This document shows, in pieces, positions 1 through 8,168 of a DNA stretch of 64,000 bases (positions are counted from its first letter, which is position 1; the number at the start of each line of letters is the position of its first letter). The DNA lies in the NCBI GenBank assembly GCA_934700895.1, contig CAKUXV010000003.1, forward strand, positions 226,122 to 290,121, read 5' to 3'. The notes under the pieces are model-generated. The model did no database searches and had not been told where the DNA came from. It worked only from the letters and a program-made list of their open reading frames with translations. Both the position numbers and the translations under genes were made by a program. Origin of the DNA: an uncultured Bacilli bacterium (lineage in GTDB: Bacteria; Bacillota_I; Bacilli_A; RFN20; CAG-826).

Positions 1-110
1 CGTTCATTATACCACAGGAAGAAAACATGCAAGGCGCGACAAAAAAGATTCCTAAATTATGGGAATGGGGAAAAGAAAGGCCTCCTTGTCATGGCAAGAA
101 TAAAAAAGTC

Positions 111-138
111 TTGCAGGAGGCGCCCTTTCGCGTAGAAT
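111..138 (+). promoter_or_regulatory. Promoter of tRNA-Gln
   Basis: A -35 box TTGCAG (111-116) is followed after 16 bases by a -10 box TAGAAT (133-138), placed about 14 bases before the tRNA. The first 110 bases of the window show no supported gene. Confidence 0.6.
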
Positions 139-151
139 ATTCCATGCGTCT

Positions 152-226
152 TGGGGTGTAGCCAAGTGGTAAGGCATGGGTCTCTGAAACCCACATGCGC
201 TGGTCCGATCCCAGCCACCCCAGCCA
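152..226 (+). tRNA. tRNA-Gln (anticodon CTG)
   Basis: The acceptor arms TGGGGTG (152-158) and CACCCCA (216-222) pair over seven bases. The anticodon loop CTCTGAA gives anticodon CTG, which reads CAG (Gln). A GGTCCGATCC T-arm region follows. The 3' CCA is encoded at 224-226 after discriminator G. It decodes a less used Gln codon, so a TTG-anticodon tRNA should exist elsewhere. Confidence 0.93.
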
Positions 227-267
227 AAAGAAACCATTCGCGGGGATTCTTCCCCGTTTTTTGTTGC

Positions 268-1218
268 TTAAAATGGTTCTATCAAATCTTCCATTCGACA
301 ACCGAGGGTTTTGTAGAGGCAAATCAAAGTCTCTACGGCGGCCTTGTTGATGGATTTAACTCTTTGCTCATATTGCTGAATGTTCCGAAGAGAAACCCCG
401 GATTGAGAAGATAACGTTTTTTGAGACATTTTTTTCGCTTTGCGGATTGTCTGAAGATTTGTTGGCTTTCTTTTTGCCTTTATGAAGTCTAGAAAAGTGT
501 CTACCGCCTTTTCTTCTGATGCTTCGTGTAGGGCGGGATACATCCTTTCTATCTCACTCGCCGGTAGTGTGGATAAAATCTTGCGAAATGACATCCCGGT
601 TTTCCATTGAAAATAAGCAAGGATATATCCACACCAATAATGCTCGGATCGGGCATAACTAACAGGAGGCGGCAAAAGAGCTTGCCGCGAAATTCCGGAT
701 GAGCTTAATACCGTGAGAACCAATTCGGCTCCCGATAAACCGGCGACAAATTTCGCCACGCCGGATTCAAATTGATCGGCGATTCTAGAGATGATGAAAA
801 GGCTTAAGAATGCATCGGAAGTAAGCCCACAGATGGAGACGGCATAATCCAAGGCATCCCCAAGATTATTCATCGCATCTTCCAGATATTCCTTTTTATA
901 GGCGTATATTTTCTCCTTATGAATTAAATCTCGTAGATAGACCCCGTCCTCGTCCAGGCTATCCAAGATTTGAAGATAAGAAGCACGAGCCTTTTCGTCT
1001 CGAGATTTCCGTTTGGCGTAATACAAGGAGGATTCTACGGATTCGTATCCTTCAAAACGCAATTCTTGGAATGCTTTTTTGCTTTTTAGCGTAAATTGAT
1101 CTCCGGGCTTCCCTAATTTCATCGCGTAATAAGGTTGATTTAAGGAAATTTGATTGGACAAAAAAGCACGTGCAAAAGAAAAAATAGGAGTCATCCGCGC
1201 GATAACCGATGATGGCAT
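268..1218 (-). CDS. C-terminal part of frameshifted DUF3990 / XRE-type HTH gene
   Basis: This 316-codon frame holds the end of a DUF3990 domain followed without a stop by a separate regulator module. Residues about 9-105 (FSFARAFLSNQISL to DGVYLRDLI) continue the toxin-like domain that starts in the upstream frame (1052-1552). Residues about 116-225 form a helical domain (DALDYAVSICGL), and the last 70 residues are a Cro/CI-type HTH (MSQKTLSSQSGVSLRNIQQY). In related loci, from memory of the family, toxin and HTH regulator are neighbouring genes; here they share one frame. A Met at 873 could start the regulator alone. The first codons of this frame (before about 1185) are not native. The break is at a run of six T's on the coding strand. 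Confidence 0.7.
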   Translation of the reverse strand: MPSSVIARMTPIFSFARAFLSNQISLNQPYYAMKLGKPGDQFTLKSKKAFQELRFEGYESVESSLYYAKRKSRDEKARASYLQILDSLDEDGVYLRDLIHKEKIYAYKKEYLEDAMNNLGDALDYAVSICGLTSDAFLSLFIISRIADQFESGVAKFVAGLSGAELVLTVLSSSGISRQALLPPPVSYARSEHYWCGYILAYFQWKTGMSFRKILSTLPASEIERMYPALHEASEEKAVDTFLDFIKAKRKPTNLQTIRKAKKMSQKTLSSQSGVSLRNIQQYEQRVKSINKAAVETLICLYKTLGCRMEDLIEPF

Positions 1219-1552
1219 CGAAAGGAGTAATATCGATATGAAACTGTTCTTGGAGCCAAGAGATTCCTTTTTTCATCATCGGCGTAGAAATGGGAATTGG
1301 TCGATTTTCGGTTAGCAATGTTAACCAATGGAGAATGTTAAAGGAAGAATTTCGTAAATCTAAGATATTCAGAGAATCTAAAACGATGGAATATCGATTG
1401 ACGTACCCATCAATCCCCATCAGACAAGCCCATTCTTTAGCAAGACCCATCTCCTCGGTGCAATAAAATCCCTGGCCAAAGTCGTTATAGGATTTTCCTT
1501 TACCAAATTCGGGAGTTTCGATAATTTGAGTGGACCCGTGATCTAAAGTCAA
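1052..1552 (-). pseudogene. N-terminal part of DUF3990 (ART-like toxin) gene, frameshifted
   Basis: Residues 1-125 match the DUF3990 family: LDHGST near the start, FGQGFYCTE, a WACLMGIDGYVNRY block and DAIIGYRADDSYF. DUF3990 is regarded as an ADP-ribosyltransferase-like fold found in toxin-antitoxin pairs. After DDSYF the frame runs into unrelated sequence (FFCTCFFV onwards). Shifting by one base in the T6 run near 1180-1186 rejoins the 268-1218 frame and gives the expected DDSYFSFARAF. The start at 1550-1552 is a TTG; AGGAGG lies 14 bases upstream (1567-1572) and a weaker AGGCG closer. Either a decayed gene, an assembly indel, or slippage on T6 could explain the break. Confidence 0.7.
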
Positions 1553-1642
1553 TTTCGCCTTTCTCGCCTCCTATCTCCAAAGAGATACTACAAAATTTAT
1601 ACTCCCCTAGAGATAGTTTTGCATCTTGATAAGACACAAGGA

Positions 1643-1668
1643 CAAAAGAAAACGGGGTCGCCCCCGTT
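1643..1668 (-). terminator. Intrinsic terminator of flavoprotein gene
   Basis: On the minus strand the stem AACGGGG/CCCCGTT with a short loop is followed by TTTTCTTTT, directly after the stop of the 1672-2301 gene. Confidence 0.75.
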
Positions 1669-1671
1669 AAA

Positions 1672-2301
1672 TCAGGATGAACGAATAAAGTTCGTCTTTG
1701 CTCCACGTTCTGAAATTGGAACGTCGATTCCTTCTTTTTTGCCCGCTTCGATGCAGCGAAGCATCCAAGCCATATTGCGCCCTAGATTTCGCATCGTTTG
1801 CAGCCCTTCTAAATCCTGAAGGACTTCTTCGGGGTTATTGCCGTGGACCATATTCCAATAAGAAGAAGTGATCACGGGCATTTCTAGAATCCCCAAGTGT
1901 TTGGCTAATGCGTCAAGGCTTGCGGTGGTTCCCGCCCGTCTTGCCGAGGCGATTACCGCGCCTGGCTTATGGGATAAATACTGCCCGGCTGAAACGGATA
2001 AGCGGTCTAAAACCGAGAGGATTCTGCCGCTAGGATGCGCGTAATAGACGGGGGTTCCAAAGATAAACCCATCCGCTTCCTTTGCTTTTTCCGCTAACGA
2101 ATGGACTACATCGTCGGTAAAGACACATCCGTTATGATTCCTGCATCCTCCACATCCCGAGCAGTCCCGAATGGGTTGGTTGCCCAAACAAACAATCTCG
2201 GATTCGATGCCCTCGGCTTCCAAAACTTTGGCGATTTCGTTTAAGGCGGTGTAGGTGCACCCTTTTTCATGGCAGCTGCCATTGATCATCAAGACTTTCA
2301 T
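1672..2301 (-). CDS. Flavodoxin-fold NAD(P)H-dependent oxidoreductase
   Basis: A 209-residue protein of the NADPH-dependent FMN reductase / iron-sulfur flavoprotein family. The N-terminus MKVLMINGS is the FMN phosphate-binding beta-loop. A Cys cluster (CSGCGGC then C) at about residues 50-63 resembles the compact cysteine motif of iron-sulfur flavoproteins that bind a 4Fe-4S cluster. GTPVYYAHPSG at about residue 90 is the second FMN loop typical of the family. Start chosen at 2301 because AGGAGG (2308-2313) sits six bases upstream; an in-frame extension to 2358 has no ribosome site. Likely cytosolic electron transfer or quinone/nitro reduction; the substrate is unknown. Monocistronic. Confidence 0.85.
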   Translation of the reverse strand: MKVLMINGSCHEKGCTYTALNEIAKVLEAEGIESEIVCLGNQPIRDCSGCGGCRNHNGCVFTDDVVHSLAEKAKEADGFIFGTPVYYAHPSGRILSVLDRLSVSAGQYLSHKPGAVIASARRAGTTASLDALAKHLGILEMPVITSSYWNMVHGNNPEEVLQDLEGLQTMRNLGRNMAWMLRCIEAGKKEGIDVPISERGAKTNFIRSS

Positions 2302-2358
2302 GAAGTTCCTCCTGGGTTTTCCTGCATTCATCATAAAGAGACAAAAAGAAAAATCCAT

Positions 2359-2384
2359 GAAAAAAGAGGACCGAAGCCCTCTTT
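2359..2384 (-). terminator. Intrinsic terminator of pepT
   Basis: The minus-strand stem AAGAGG/CCTCTT with a TTCG-containing loop is followed by a run of T's, just after the pepT stop. Confidence 0.8.
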
Positions 2385-2390
2385 ACTAAA

Positions 2391-3605
2391 TTAACGAATC
2401 ATCAAAATCTTTTTCGCGATTTCAATCATCGTTTCCCATTCTTGGACGGAGAGGTATTCAAACCTGCCGTGATGGTTGTAACTTCCCGTGCCAAGGTTGG
2501 GGGTGGGACAGCCAAGGAAAGAGAAGGTCGCTCCGTCAGTTCCTCCACGAATCGGCGGGAAAATGGGATCGATCGAAAGGACCGCGAAGGCCTTTTTAGC
2601 TTGTTCAACGGCTTCTGGGTGCTCATCCAAGACTTCCTGCATATTCTTGTAATCGTCTCCGATTTCTAACTCAATGGAAGCGGAGGGGTAACGCTTTTCT
2701 AGGTTTGCTTTAGCGAAGCGGAATTCTTCTTTTTGCTCCTCGAGTTTTTTCCGGTCATGGTTGCGGATGATGTAATGGAGGTGGGCGGTGTCGACGCCGC
2801 CATCCATACCCACCAAATGGTTGAATCCCTCAAATCCTTCCGTGAACTGCGGACGTTTCTTTTCCGGGAGCAAACGGTCGAATTCGAAGGCAAGGCTAGA
2901 AGCGTTTACCATTTTGCCTTTGGCTTCCCCTGGATGGATGGAAACTCCGTGCAGGGTCACATCGGCATGGGCGGCGTTAAAAGTTGCCGTAGCGATTTCC
3001 CGGTAATAGCCTCCATCAATCGTGTAGGCGTATTTGGCCCCGAATTTCTTGGCGTTAAAATGCTCGGGTCCTCTTCCGATTTCTTCATCAGGGGTAAATA
3101 GGATCGAAATGGGATGATGGGGAATATCGGGATGATCGTGGAAGAAGTGGAGGACCGCCATAATCGCAGCGACCCCCGCTTTATCATCGGCCCCAAGTAA
3201 CGTGGTTCCGTCGGTGACGACCAAATCATCGCCGATATGTTCGCCTAACGTCGGGAATTCTTTGGGAGACATCGAATAGGCTTCGTTTAGGACAATGGTT
3301 CCGCCGTCATATTTTTCGATTATCCGCGGTTTGACGTTGGCTCCGGAGCATTCTAGGGCAGTGTCTACGTGGGCGTTGAGCCCGATGGGGTCCCAATCCT
3401 CTTCCCCTTTCATCCAGCCATAAAGTCTGCCAAATTGATCGATTTCGTGAGGGATGCCCAACTCCTCCAATTCGCTTGCTAACTTTCTTGTGAGATTGAG
3501 CTCCTTGGAAGCGCTTGGCGTAGCGGCGGAAACATCATCGGACTGCGTATCGATTTGAACGTATTGAAGGAAGCGTTCTAAATTCTTTCTGGTTTCGTCA
3601 TTCAT
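2391..3605 (-). CDS. pepT: Peptidase T (tripeptide aminopeptidase, M20B)
   Basis: About 404 residues, the usual PepT length (E. coli about 408). It removes the N-terminal residue from tripeptides in the cytosol using two metal ions. The metal ligands are visible in order: His in NAHVDTA, the bridging Asp in LLGADDKAG, the general base Glu and ligand Glu in PDEEIGRG, Asp in YTIDGG and His near the end in NHHGRFEY. The dimerisation lid domain lies between. ATG at 3605 has AAGGA about 10 bases upstream; a TTG at 3611 is the alternative start. Monocistronic, with a terminator behind it, and divergent from pepC, another peptidase. Confidence 0.93.
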   Translation of the reverse strand: MNDETRKNLERFLQYVQIDTQSDDVSAATPSASKELNLTRKLASELEELGIPHEIDQFGRLYGWMKGEEDWDPIGLNAHVDTALECSGANVKPRIIEKYDGGTIVLNEAYSMSPKEFPTLGEHIGDDLVVTDGTTLLGADDKAGVAAIMAVLHFFHDHPDIPHHPISILFTPDEEIGRGPEHFNAKKFGAKYAYTIDGGYYREIATATFNAAHADVTLHGVSIHPGEAKGKMVNASSLAFEFDRLLPEKKRPQFTEGFEGFNHLVGMDGGVDTAHLHYIIRNHDRKKLEEQKEEFRFAKANLEKRYPSASIELEIGDDYKNMQEVLDEHPEAVEQAKKAFAVLSIDPIFPPIRGGTDGATFSFLGCPTPNLGTGSYNHHGRFEYLSVQEWETMIEIAKKILMIR

Positions 3606-3720
3606 TTTCAAAAAATCCTTCTTTCCTTGGCTATTTTACCCCCTTGCAAGGCTCATTTCCATTGAAGCAAACGGAAAGAAAGAGGATAATCTCTAAAGTG
3701 GATTAAAGGAGGCATTCCTC

Positions 3721-5064
3721 ATGGAAAATATCATGGATGGCGCTTTGGATGAAGCGCTCCGCAGCCATTTTGACGAAGATTATGAAAAGGACCCAAAAAA
3801 CGCGGTGATTAGCCACGCGATGTCCCGCAATTCGATTTCGGACGTGGTTTTCAATCCGTCTTCGCTAAAAGGCGTAAATCCCGTCTTCTCCATCGACATC
3901 AAAACGATGTCGGCCTTAAACCAAAGACAAAGCGGCCGTTGCTGGATTTTCGCTGGGTTAAATTTTTGCCGTGAAATCATGGCCAAAAACCTGAAGATGG
4001 ACGATTTCGAATTGTCTCAAAATTACATTGCCCTCTTCGATAAAATCGAAAAAAGCAACTTTGCGATGGAATCCATTTTGGAACTGTCGAGTTATTCCCC
4101 CAATGAACGCGTATTCCACCATGTTCTTCATGAACCCGTTAATGACGGCGGACAATGGGATATGTTTGTGAACTTAGTACGCAAGTATGGCTTGATGCCC
4201 AAAAGCGTTTTCCCCGAGACCTACCAATCCAACACTACCCGCGAAATTGATTTCTTGATCAATTCCTACATCCGTCGTTTTGCTTCGGAAGCGCGCGCTT
4301 TGGCCGTGGAATCCAAAAAAGAAGAAATCCGTCCTCTTAAAAACCGGTATTTGGAAAAGATTTACACCCTTTGCCTGAATGCCTTCGGCGTTCCTCCCAA
4401 AACCTTTGATTTTGCCTATTATGATGATAAGAAAAAATATCATATCGAACACGATTTAACCCCGCAAAGCTTCGCCAAAGAATACCTTGGCGATGTTCTG
4501 GAGGACTATCAATCCCTTATCAATTCTCCTACCAACGACAAACCCTTCAACAAGAACTTCACGGTCGATTATATCGGCAACGTTGTCGAAGGGAAGCCTA
4601 TCAACCACTTGAATTTGACGATGGCTCGCATGGAAGAATTGATCATCAAACAATTAAGCGATGCCCTACCCGTTTGGTTCGGAAGTGATGTTTCCTTTTA
4701 TCGCGATAGAAATAGCGCCGCTTGGGACGACAATGCCTTGGATTATGAATCCGCCATCGGGTTTGCTCCTGAATTTGAGAAGGCCCAAATGCTCGATTAT
4801 GGAGCGTCGGCTATGAACCACGCGATGCTTATTACCGGTGTGGATCTTAAGGACGGCAAGCCAATTCGTTGGAAGATTGAAAACTCTTGGGGAACCGACT
4901 GCGGAAACCGTGGATATTTTGCGATGTCCGAATCGTGGTTTGCCCGTTTCGTCTATCAGGCGGTTGTTGCCAAAAAATATCTCTCAAAAGAAGAACTGGA
5001 TGCAACAGAAGCCGCTCCGACCCACTTGGAACCATGGGATCCCATGGGAACTTTGGCGGATTAA
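3721..5064 (+). CDS. pepC: Aminopeptidase C (bleomycin hydrolase family, C1B)
   Basis: A 447-residue papain-like cysteine aminopeptidase at the normal family length. The catalytic Cys is in QSGRCWIFAGLN (about residue 70), the His in NHAMLITGVD (about residue 366) and the Asn in KIENSWG (about residue 387). These enzymes form a hexameric barrel and trim peptides from the N-terminus in the cytosol. AAAGGAGG lies about eight bases before the ATG. It is divergent from pepT, suggesting a small peptide-use locus, and ends at its own terminator. Confidence 0.94.
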   Translation: MENIMDGALDEALRSHFDEDYEKDPKNAVISHAMSRNSISDVVFNPSSLKGVNPVFSIDIKTMSALNQRQSGRCWIFAGLNFCREIMAKNLKMDDFELSQNYIALFDKIEKSNFAMESILELSSYSPNERVFHHVLHEPVNDGGQWDMFVNLVRKYGLMPKSVFPETYQSNTTREIDFLINSYIRRFASEARALAVESKKEEIRPLKNRYLEKIYTLCLNAFGVPPKTFDFAYYDDKKKYHIEHDLTPQSFAKEYLGDVLEDYQSLINSPTNDKPFNKNFTVDYIGNVVEGKPINHLNLTMARMEELIIKQLSDALPVWFGSDVSFYRDRNSAAWDDNALDYESAIGFAPEFEKAQMLDYGASAMNHAMLITGVDLKDGKPIRWKIENSWGTDCGNRGYFAMSESWFARFVYQAVVAKKYLSKEELDATEAAPTHLEPWDPMGTLAD

Positions 5065-5087
5065 ATTCAATCTTCGACTTTCAATGG

Positions 5088-5116
5088 AATGCAGCTCTTT
5101 TCAGGGCTGCATTTTT
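5088..5116 (+). terminator. Intrinsic terminator of pepC
   Basis: Stem AATGCAGC (5088-5095) and GCTGCATT (5106-5113) with a 10-base loop, running into a T-tract at 5112-5116. Confidence 0.85.
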
Positions 5117-5163
5117 CATGATTGGGCAAGAAACCCCTTAGGCTTTTTGGGACCCAAGGGGCG

Positions 5164-5191
5164 TTGACGCCGCGCGGAATCGCCCTATACT
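5164..5191 (+). promoter_or_regulatory. Strong promoter of a short RNA opposing a small peptide gene
   Basis: TTGACG (5164-5169), a 16-base spacer and TATACT (5186-5191) make one of the closest matches to consensus in the window. No protein-coding gene follows on this strand; only a hairpin terminator does. Confidence 0.7.
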
Positions 5192-5197
5192 ATTAGT

Positions 5198-5236
5198 GGA
5201 TGTGGGTGACTCCCGTTTTGTCGGGAGTCACTTTTC
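5198..5236 (+). ncRNA. Candidate antisense RNA (about 39 nt), type I antitoxin-like
   Basis: The RNA is predicted from the strong promoter at 5164-5191 (start about 5197-5199) to the T-tract at 5232-5235. It would be little more than a 10-bp hairpin with a short 5' tail. It converges on the 30-residue hydrophobic peptide gene at 5239-5331. The arrangement (small membrane peptide, short strongly expressed convergent RNA, hairpin between them) recalls Fst/par and other type I toxin-antitoxin loci. The existence of the RNA is inferred. Confidence 0.45.
5206..5235 (+). terminator. Hairpin terminator between short RNA and small peptide gene
   Basis: A perfect 10-bp stem, GTGACTCCCG (5206-5215) with CGGGAGTCAC (5222-5231), and a six-base loop are followed by TTTT. 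On the opposite strand the same hairpin lies three bases after the stop of the small peptide gene. Confidence 0.8.
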
Positions 5237-5238
5237 AT

Positions 5239-5331
5239 TCACTCTTCGTCGTCGTGGCGGTCCCCGCCCCTTACTAGGAGCAGATCGATCAAGGCCACGA
5301 GGGCGATGAGTTCGAGCATGCCTTTCCTCAT
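5239..5331 (-). CDS. Small hydrophobic peptide, candidate type I toxin
   Basis: A 30-codon frame, too short for usual gene callers: one membrane-spanning stretch (LELIALVALIDLLLV) followed by the charged tail RGGDRHDDEE. It is supported by a second copy at the window end (63934-64000). There the reading frame and tail are kept, and of the five substitutions in the compared membrane-segment codons four are synonymous, with one in-frame two-codon insertion. ATG at 5331, or at 5319 with AGGA five bases upstream. A better ribosome site (GGGAGG, 5380-5385) precedes an out-of-frame ATG at 5371, hinting at leader-coupled translation. Similar in plan to Fst and TxpA/BsrG toxins, but no direct sequence match is claimed. 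Confidence 0.6.
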   Translation of the reverse strand: MRKGMLELIALVALIDLLLVRGGDRHDDEE

Positions 5332-5495
5332 TGCTAGGGCGGCGCGCGGCGTTAACGGGGAATCGTCCCATAAAGGAATCCTCCCTGCCTTATCTATAAC
5401 GAAAAAAATTTATTTTTTGCGAAATTATCCACAAATGTTCCGATTTCATCGAAATAAATCCAATACAATCTACATTTCAATCTCGATGGACTATG

Positions 5496-5519
5496 AAAAA
5501 AGAGCCCCTTTCGAGGCTC
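5496..5519 (-). terminator. Intrinsic terminator of small membrane protein gene
   Basis: The minus-strand stem GAGCC/GGCTC with a TCGAAAG-type loop is followed by TTTTTT, directly downstream of the 5537-6013 gene. Confidence 0.8.
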
Positions 5520-5536
5520 CCTGTTGGATTTGGAAA

Positions 5537-6013
5537 TTAGGCTTTGAAGGAGGAATAAGCCCCATAAAGGCTTAAGGCTCCGCCGACAAATCCAAAGACC
5601 GCCGGAAGAATGAAACCCGTTCCGATAGATAGAAGCGCCGTATCTTCATCCGTTGCTCCCGAAACCGTTCCCGCCGCGAGGAAGATGTCTTTCCCAAAGA
5701 GGAAGATGACTCCGCTGGCCACGAGAAGAAGAAGGGTCAAGCCGAAGCTAATCGCTCCGATTTTGCCGGGAAGGAAGGCACTGAGGAGACCCGTCACCGC
5801 ACCGCAAACAAGGAAGCTGAAGCCGGCGATGAGCCAAGGCATCGAGTTGTAGCCGTGTTTCTCATATTGGAAGATGAGATCATAAGCCGATCCGCGGCCC
5901 GCGGGGACGTTGCCGATTTTGCCAAAGGCTTCGCCAAACAATCCGAAAATGGCAACGAGGGCGCAAAGGGTCACGACGATGCCGAGGAATAGATTCAATT
6001 TTTTGCTTTTCAT
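5537..6013 (-). CDS. Hypothetical four-helix membrane protein
   Basis: About 158 residues and not recognised. Four hydrophobic segments are visible: LFLGIVVTLCALVAIFGLF, LIAGFSFLVCGAVTGLLSAF, AISFGLTLLLLVASGVIFLF and LPAVFGFVGGALSLYGAY. The N-terminus is MKSKKLN, a positively charged inside end. ATG at 6013 or GTG at 6016; GGTAGG lies 6-9 bases upstream. Monocistronic with its own terminator. No catalytic motif can be seen. Confidence 0.7.
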   Translation of the reverse strand: MKSKKLNLFLGIVVTLCALVAIFGLFGEAFGKIGNVPAGRGSAYDLIFQYEKHGYNSMPWLIAGFSFLVCGAVTGLLSAFLPGKIGAISFGLTLLLLVASGVIFLFGKDIFLAAGTVSGATDEDTALLSIGTGFILPAVFGFVGGALSLYGAYSSFKA

Positions 6014-6068
6014 CACTAAAAACCTACCAGGCGAAAGTATAACGTTCTCTTTTCAAGAGGACAACCTT

Positions 6069-7421
6069 CTAATTCTTGCTTTTAACTGGATTTTGCTTCT
6101 TTTTGCTTGCTAGAAGCAGCCAGACAATCGGAACAAGGGACAAAAGAGCCGCCCCCAAGGTTACGAGAAACATCATTTTATCGGGACTCTTCTCCATGGC
6201 GCCATATTCGTTTTCCGCCATTCCGCTTTGGAAAACCGCGCTGGAGAGATTGCTGCCAATCACCATGGGAAGCATGACGGCAAAGACCATGCGAACCGAC
6301 TGATAGCTACCCACGTCTTCGCTGGGCGTATAGTCGCGGATGCTCGCGCCTAAAGAGGCTGTTCCCAGCAAGTATCCTGCAATCATACAGGTTCCAAAAA
6401 GGCAATCTAGCCCAAAGGAATCGCCAGAAAAGAATAAGCCCAATGCTCCGCCGGCCATCAAAACGACAGAAGGAATCAAAACCTTTCCCTTGCCGATTTT
6501 CTCCATGAAAATGCCAACGACGATCGTGAGGACACTAGCAATCCCCAAGATGATTCCGAGCCCCGCGTAGAATCCCATTCCTTGGAAGGCTTCCATTTTT
6601 TGGAAATAAACAAGGAAATAGGGCATGAAGCTATCGACGCCGATATTAAAGAAGAGGAAGGCGAGCAAAACGATGTAGAACAAAGGGTTCGACTTGACCT
6701 TTTTCGGCGTAAAGCCCACGAACATTTGTTTGAAATAATGCTCTTCGCGATTTGGCAAACAAGTGTCTTTGGGAAGCAAAAAGAAGCTGACGATGCCAGC
6801 CGCGCTTGTTAAAACTCCAAAAATCAGAAAGAAGCAGAACCAAGGTTTGGCAACTTCCGCGGCGGTTTTGGTGGCATCAGGAATTCCTAGCCCAAGGCCA
6901 ACAAGCATCATGACAGCCAAGGAAACCAAAGGAAGCACGCTCAAGACGCTTTCCACCAAAGGGCGATTCTTTTCGTTTGTTTGGTCCGTTACATAGGCGT
7001 TAAAGCAAGCATCGTTCGCCGTGGAGCCAAAGAAAGTCATGATGCAGTCGACGATGACGTTGAAAACTCCAACTAGCATTAGGGCTTTGGCCCCTGCTCC
7101 GCCACTTAAGACTTCCATATTGGATAAAGACATCACGCCGAAAAGGAATACGAATATGCCCCAAATCGTATAACCGGCAGAGATGAAGATTCGCCGTTTT
7201 CCAAGTTTGTCGGAGAGGGCTCCTAGGAAAAAGGTCGTTAACGTTGCTACAACTGCCGAGGCCGTCGTCATCCAGTTGATGTGATCGGTCGTGTGGGATT
7301 GGGAATACACCCAAAGGTTGATGTAATTGTTTTCAATGGCCCATGCGATTTGACCGAATAATCCAATCAAAACGATGGAAATCCACCTTCTCGCCCCTAA
7401 GGAGCCTTCTTTTTCTTTCAT
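6069..7421 (-). CDS. MFS / GPH-type sugar transporter
   Basis: A 450-residue carrier with 12 predicted membrane helices in two halves. The loop between helices 2 and 3 carries SDKLGKRR, the MFS signature. IENNYINLWVYSQS in helix 1 and the paired layout resemble the GPH/SLC45-like sugar:cation symporters of Firmicutes. The C-terminus is a basic cytosolic tail. Substrate unknown; a glycoside is likely from the family. Divergent from the YhhN gene. Upstream TATACT and an AGGCAGG site precede the ATG. Confidence 0.8.
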   Translation of the reverse strand: MKEKEGSLGARRWISIVLIGLFGQIAWAIENNYINLWVYSQSHTTDHINWMTTASAVVATLTTFFLGALSDKLGKRRIFISAGYTIWGIFVFLFGVMSLSNMEVLSGGAGAKALMLVGVFNVIVDCIMTFFGSTANDACFNAYVTDQTNEKNRPLVESVLSVLPLVSLAVMMLVGLGLGIPDATKTAAEVAKPWFCFFLIFGVLTSAAGIVSFFLLPKDTCLPNREEHYFKQMFVGFTPKKVKSNPLFYIVLLAFLFFNIGVDSFMPYFLVYFQKMEAFQGMGFYAGLGIILGIASVLTIVVGIFMEKIGKGKVLIPSVVLMAGGALGLFFSGDSFGLDCLFGTCMIAGYLLGTASLGASIRDYTPSEDVGSYQSVRMVFAVMLPMVIGSNLSSAVFQSGMAENEYGAMEKSPDKMMFLVTLGAALLSLVPIVWLLLASKKKQNPVKSKN

Positions 7422-7496
7422 GGCTTTACCTGCCTTTGGGAAATAGTATAGGCGAAATCGGGTAAATAGGTTAGACTATTCGAGATTGGAGTTACC

Positions 7497-8168
7497 ATGG
7501 ATTTCTCTGCCTTGCCTTTTGCTTGCTATGCATTCTTTGCCTTTTTTCTTGTATCGACGGCGTTAGAACTCTTTTTCGCTTTTTTGGAATGGGAATTGCC
7601 ACGAAAAATCGTAAAACCCTTCTGCGTCGCTTTTTTAAGCTTAATGTTTGCCTTTTGGCACCCGGATATTTGGTGGGTGGCTTTAGGATTTGCTCTCGGC
7701 GCAATGGGAGATGTGCTGCTCATTTTCAAGCATAAGGTGTGGATGCTAGTCACGGGGACGATTTGTTTCTTTCTGAACCACCTTGCCTTCATCTTTACTT
7801 ATTTCTGGATTTCCTTTCCGATGCCCGCTTATCAATATTGGATCTTCGTCGGCATCGCCGTCGTGATTTTAGCCGTGGGATACCCGTTGCTTCACAAAGC
7901 CATCAAAACCCCGGGACTAGCCGCGGGAGGCGTCCTATATTTTGCCTCGATTGCTTTGGATTTGGTCGCGGCGATCCTCGCCCTTGTCAGCAAAATGCAA
8001 CCCGTCGGCTATTTCAACCTCGCGGGCATGCTTTTCTTCTGCATTTCCGACACCTATTTGGTGAAAACCTTGTTTATCAAAGACGATAAAAGAAGGGATT
8101 TCTACATTATGGGAACCTATTTATTGGCCCAAGTTCTCATCCTTTTCGGCTTTGGATTCTATTTTTGA
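7497..8168 (+). CDS. YhhN / TMEM86 family membrane protein (lysoplasmalogenase-like)
   Basis: 223 residues with about eight membrane segments. GAMGDVLLIF (about residue 65) and the late ISDTYLVKTLF carry the paired Asp residues conserved in the YhhN/TMEM86 family. Mammalian members hydrolyse lysoplasmalogen; the bacterial role is uncertain, although anaerobes often make plasmalogens. GGAG precedes the ATG closely, and a TAGACT -10 box lies about 19 bases upstream. Its last 10 bases overlap the end of the convergent rdgB gene. Confidence 0.8.
   Translation: MDFSALPFACYAFFAFFLVSTALELFFAFLEWELPRKIVKPFCVAFLSLMFAFWHPDIWWVALGFALGAMGDVLLIFKHKVWMLVTGTICFFLNHLAFIFTYFWISFPMPAYQYWIFVGIAVVILAVGYPLLHKAIKTPGLAAGGVLYFASIALDLVAAILALVSKMQPVGYFNLAGMLFFCISDTYLVKTLFIKDDKRRDFYIMGTYLLAQVLILFGFGFYF

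Noticed and set aside
80..120. Imperfect hairpin CCTCCT/AGGAGG with inner CAAGA/TCTTG
   Set aside because: Stem is interrupted and overlaps the tRNA-Gln promoter; no T-tract and no gene end in view.
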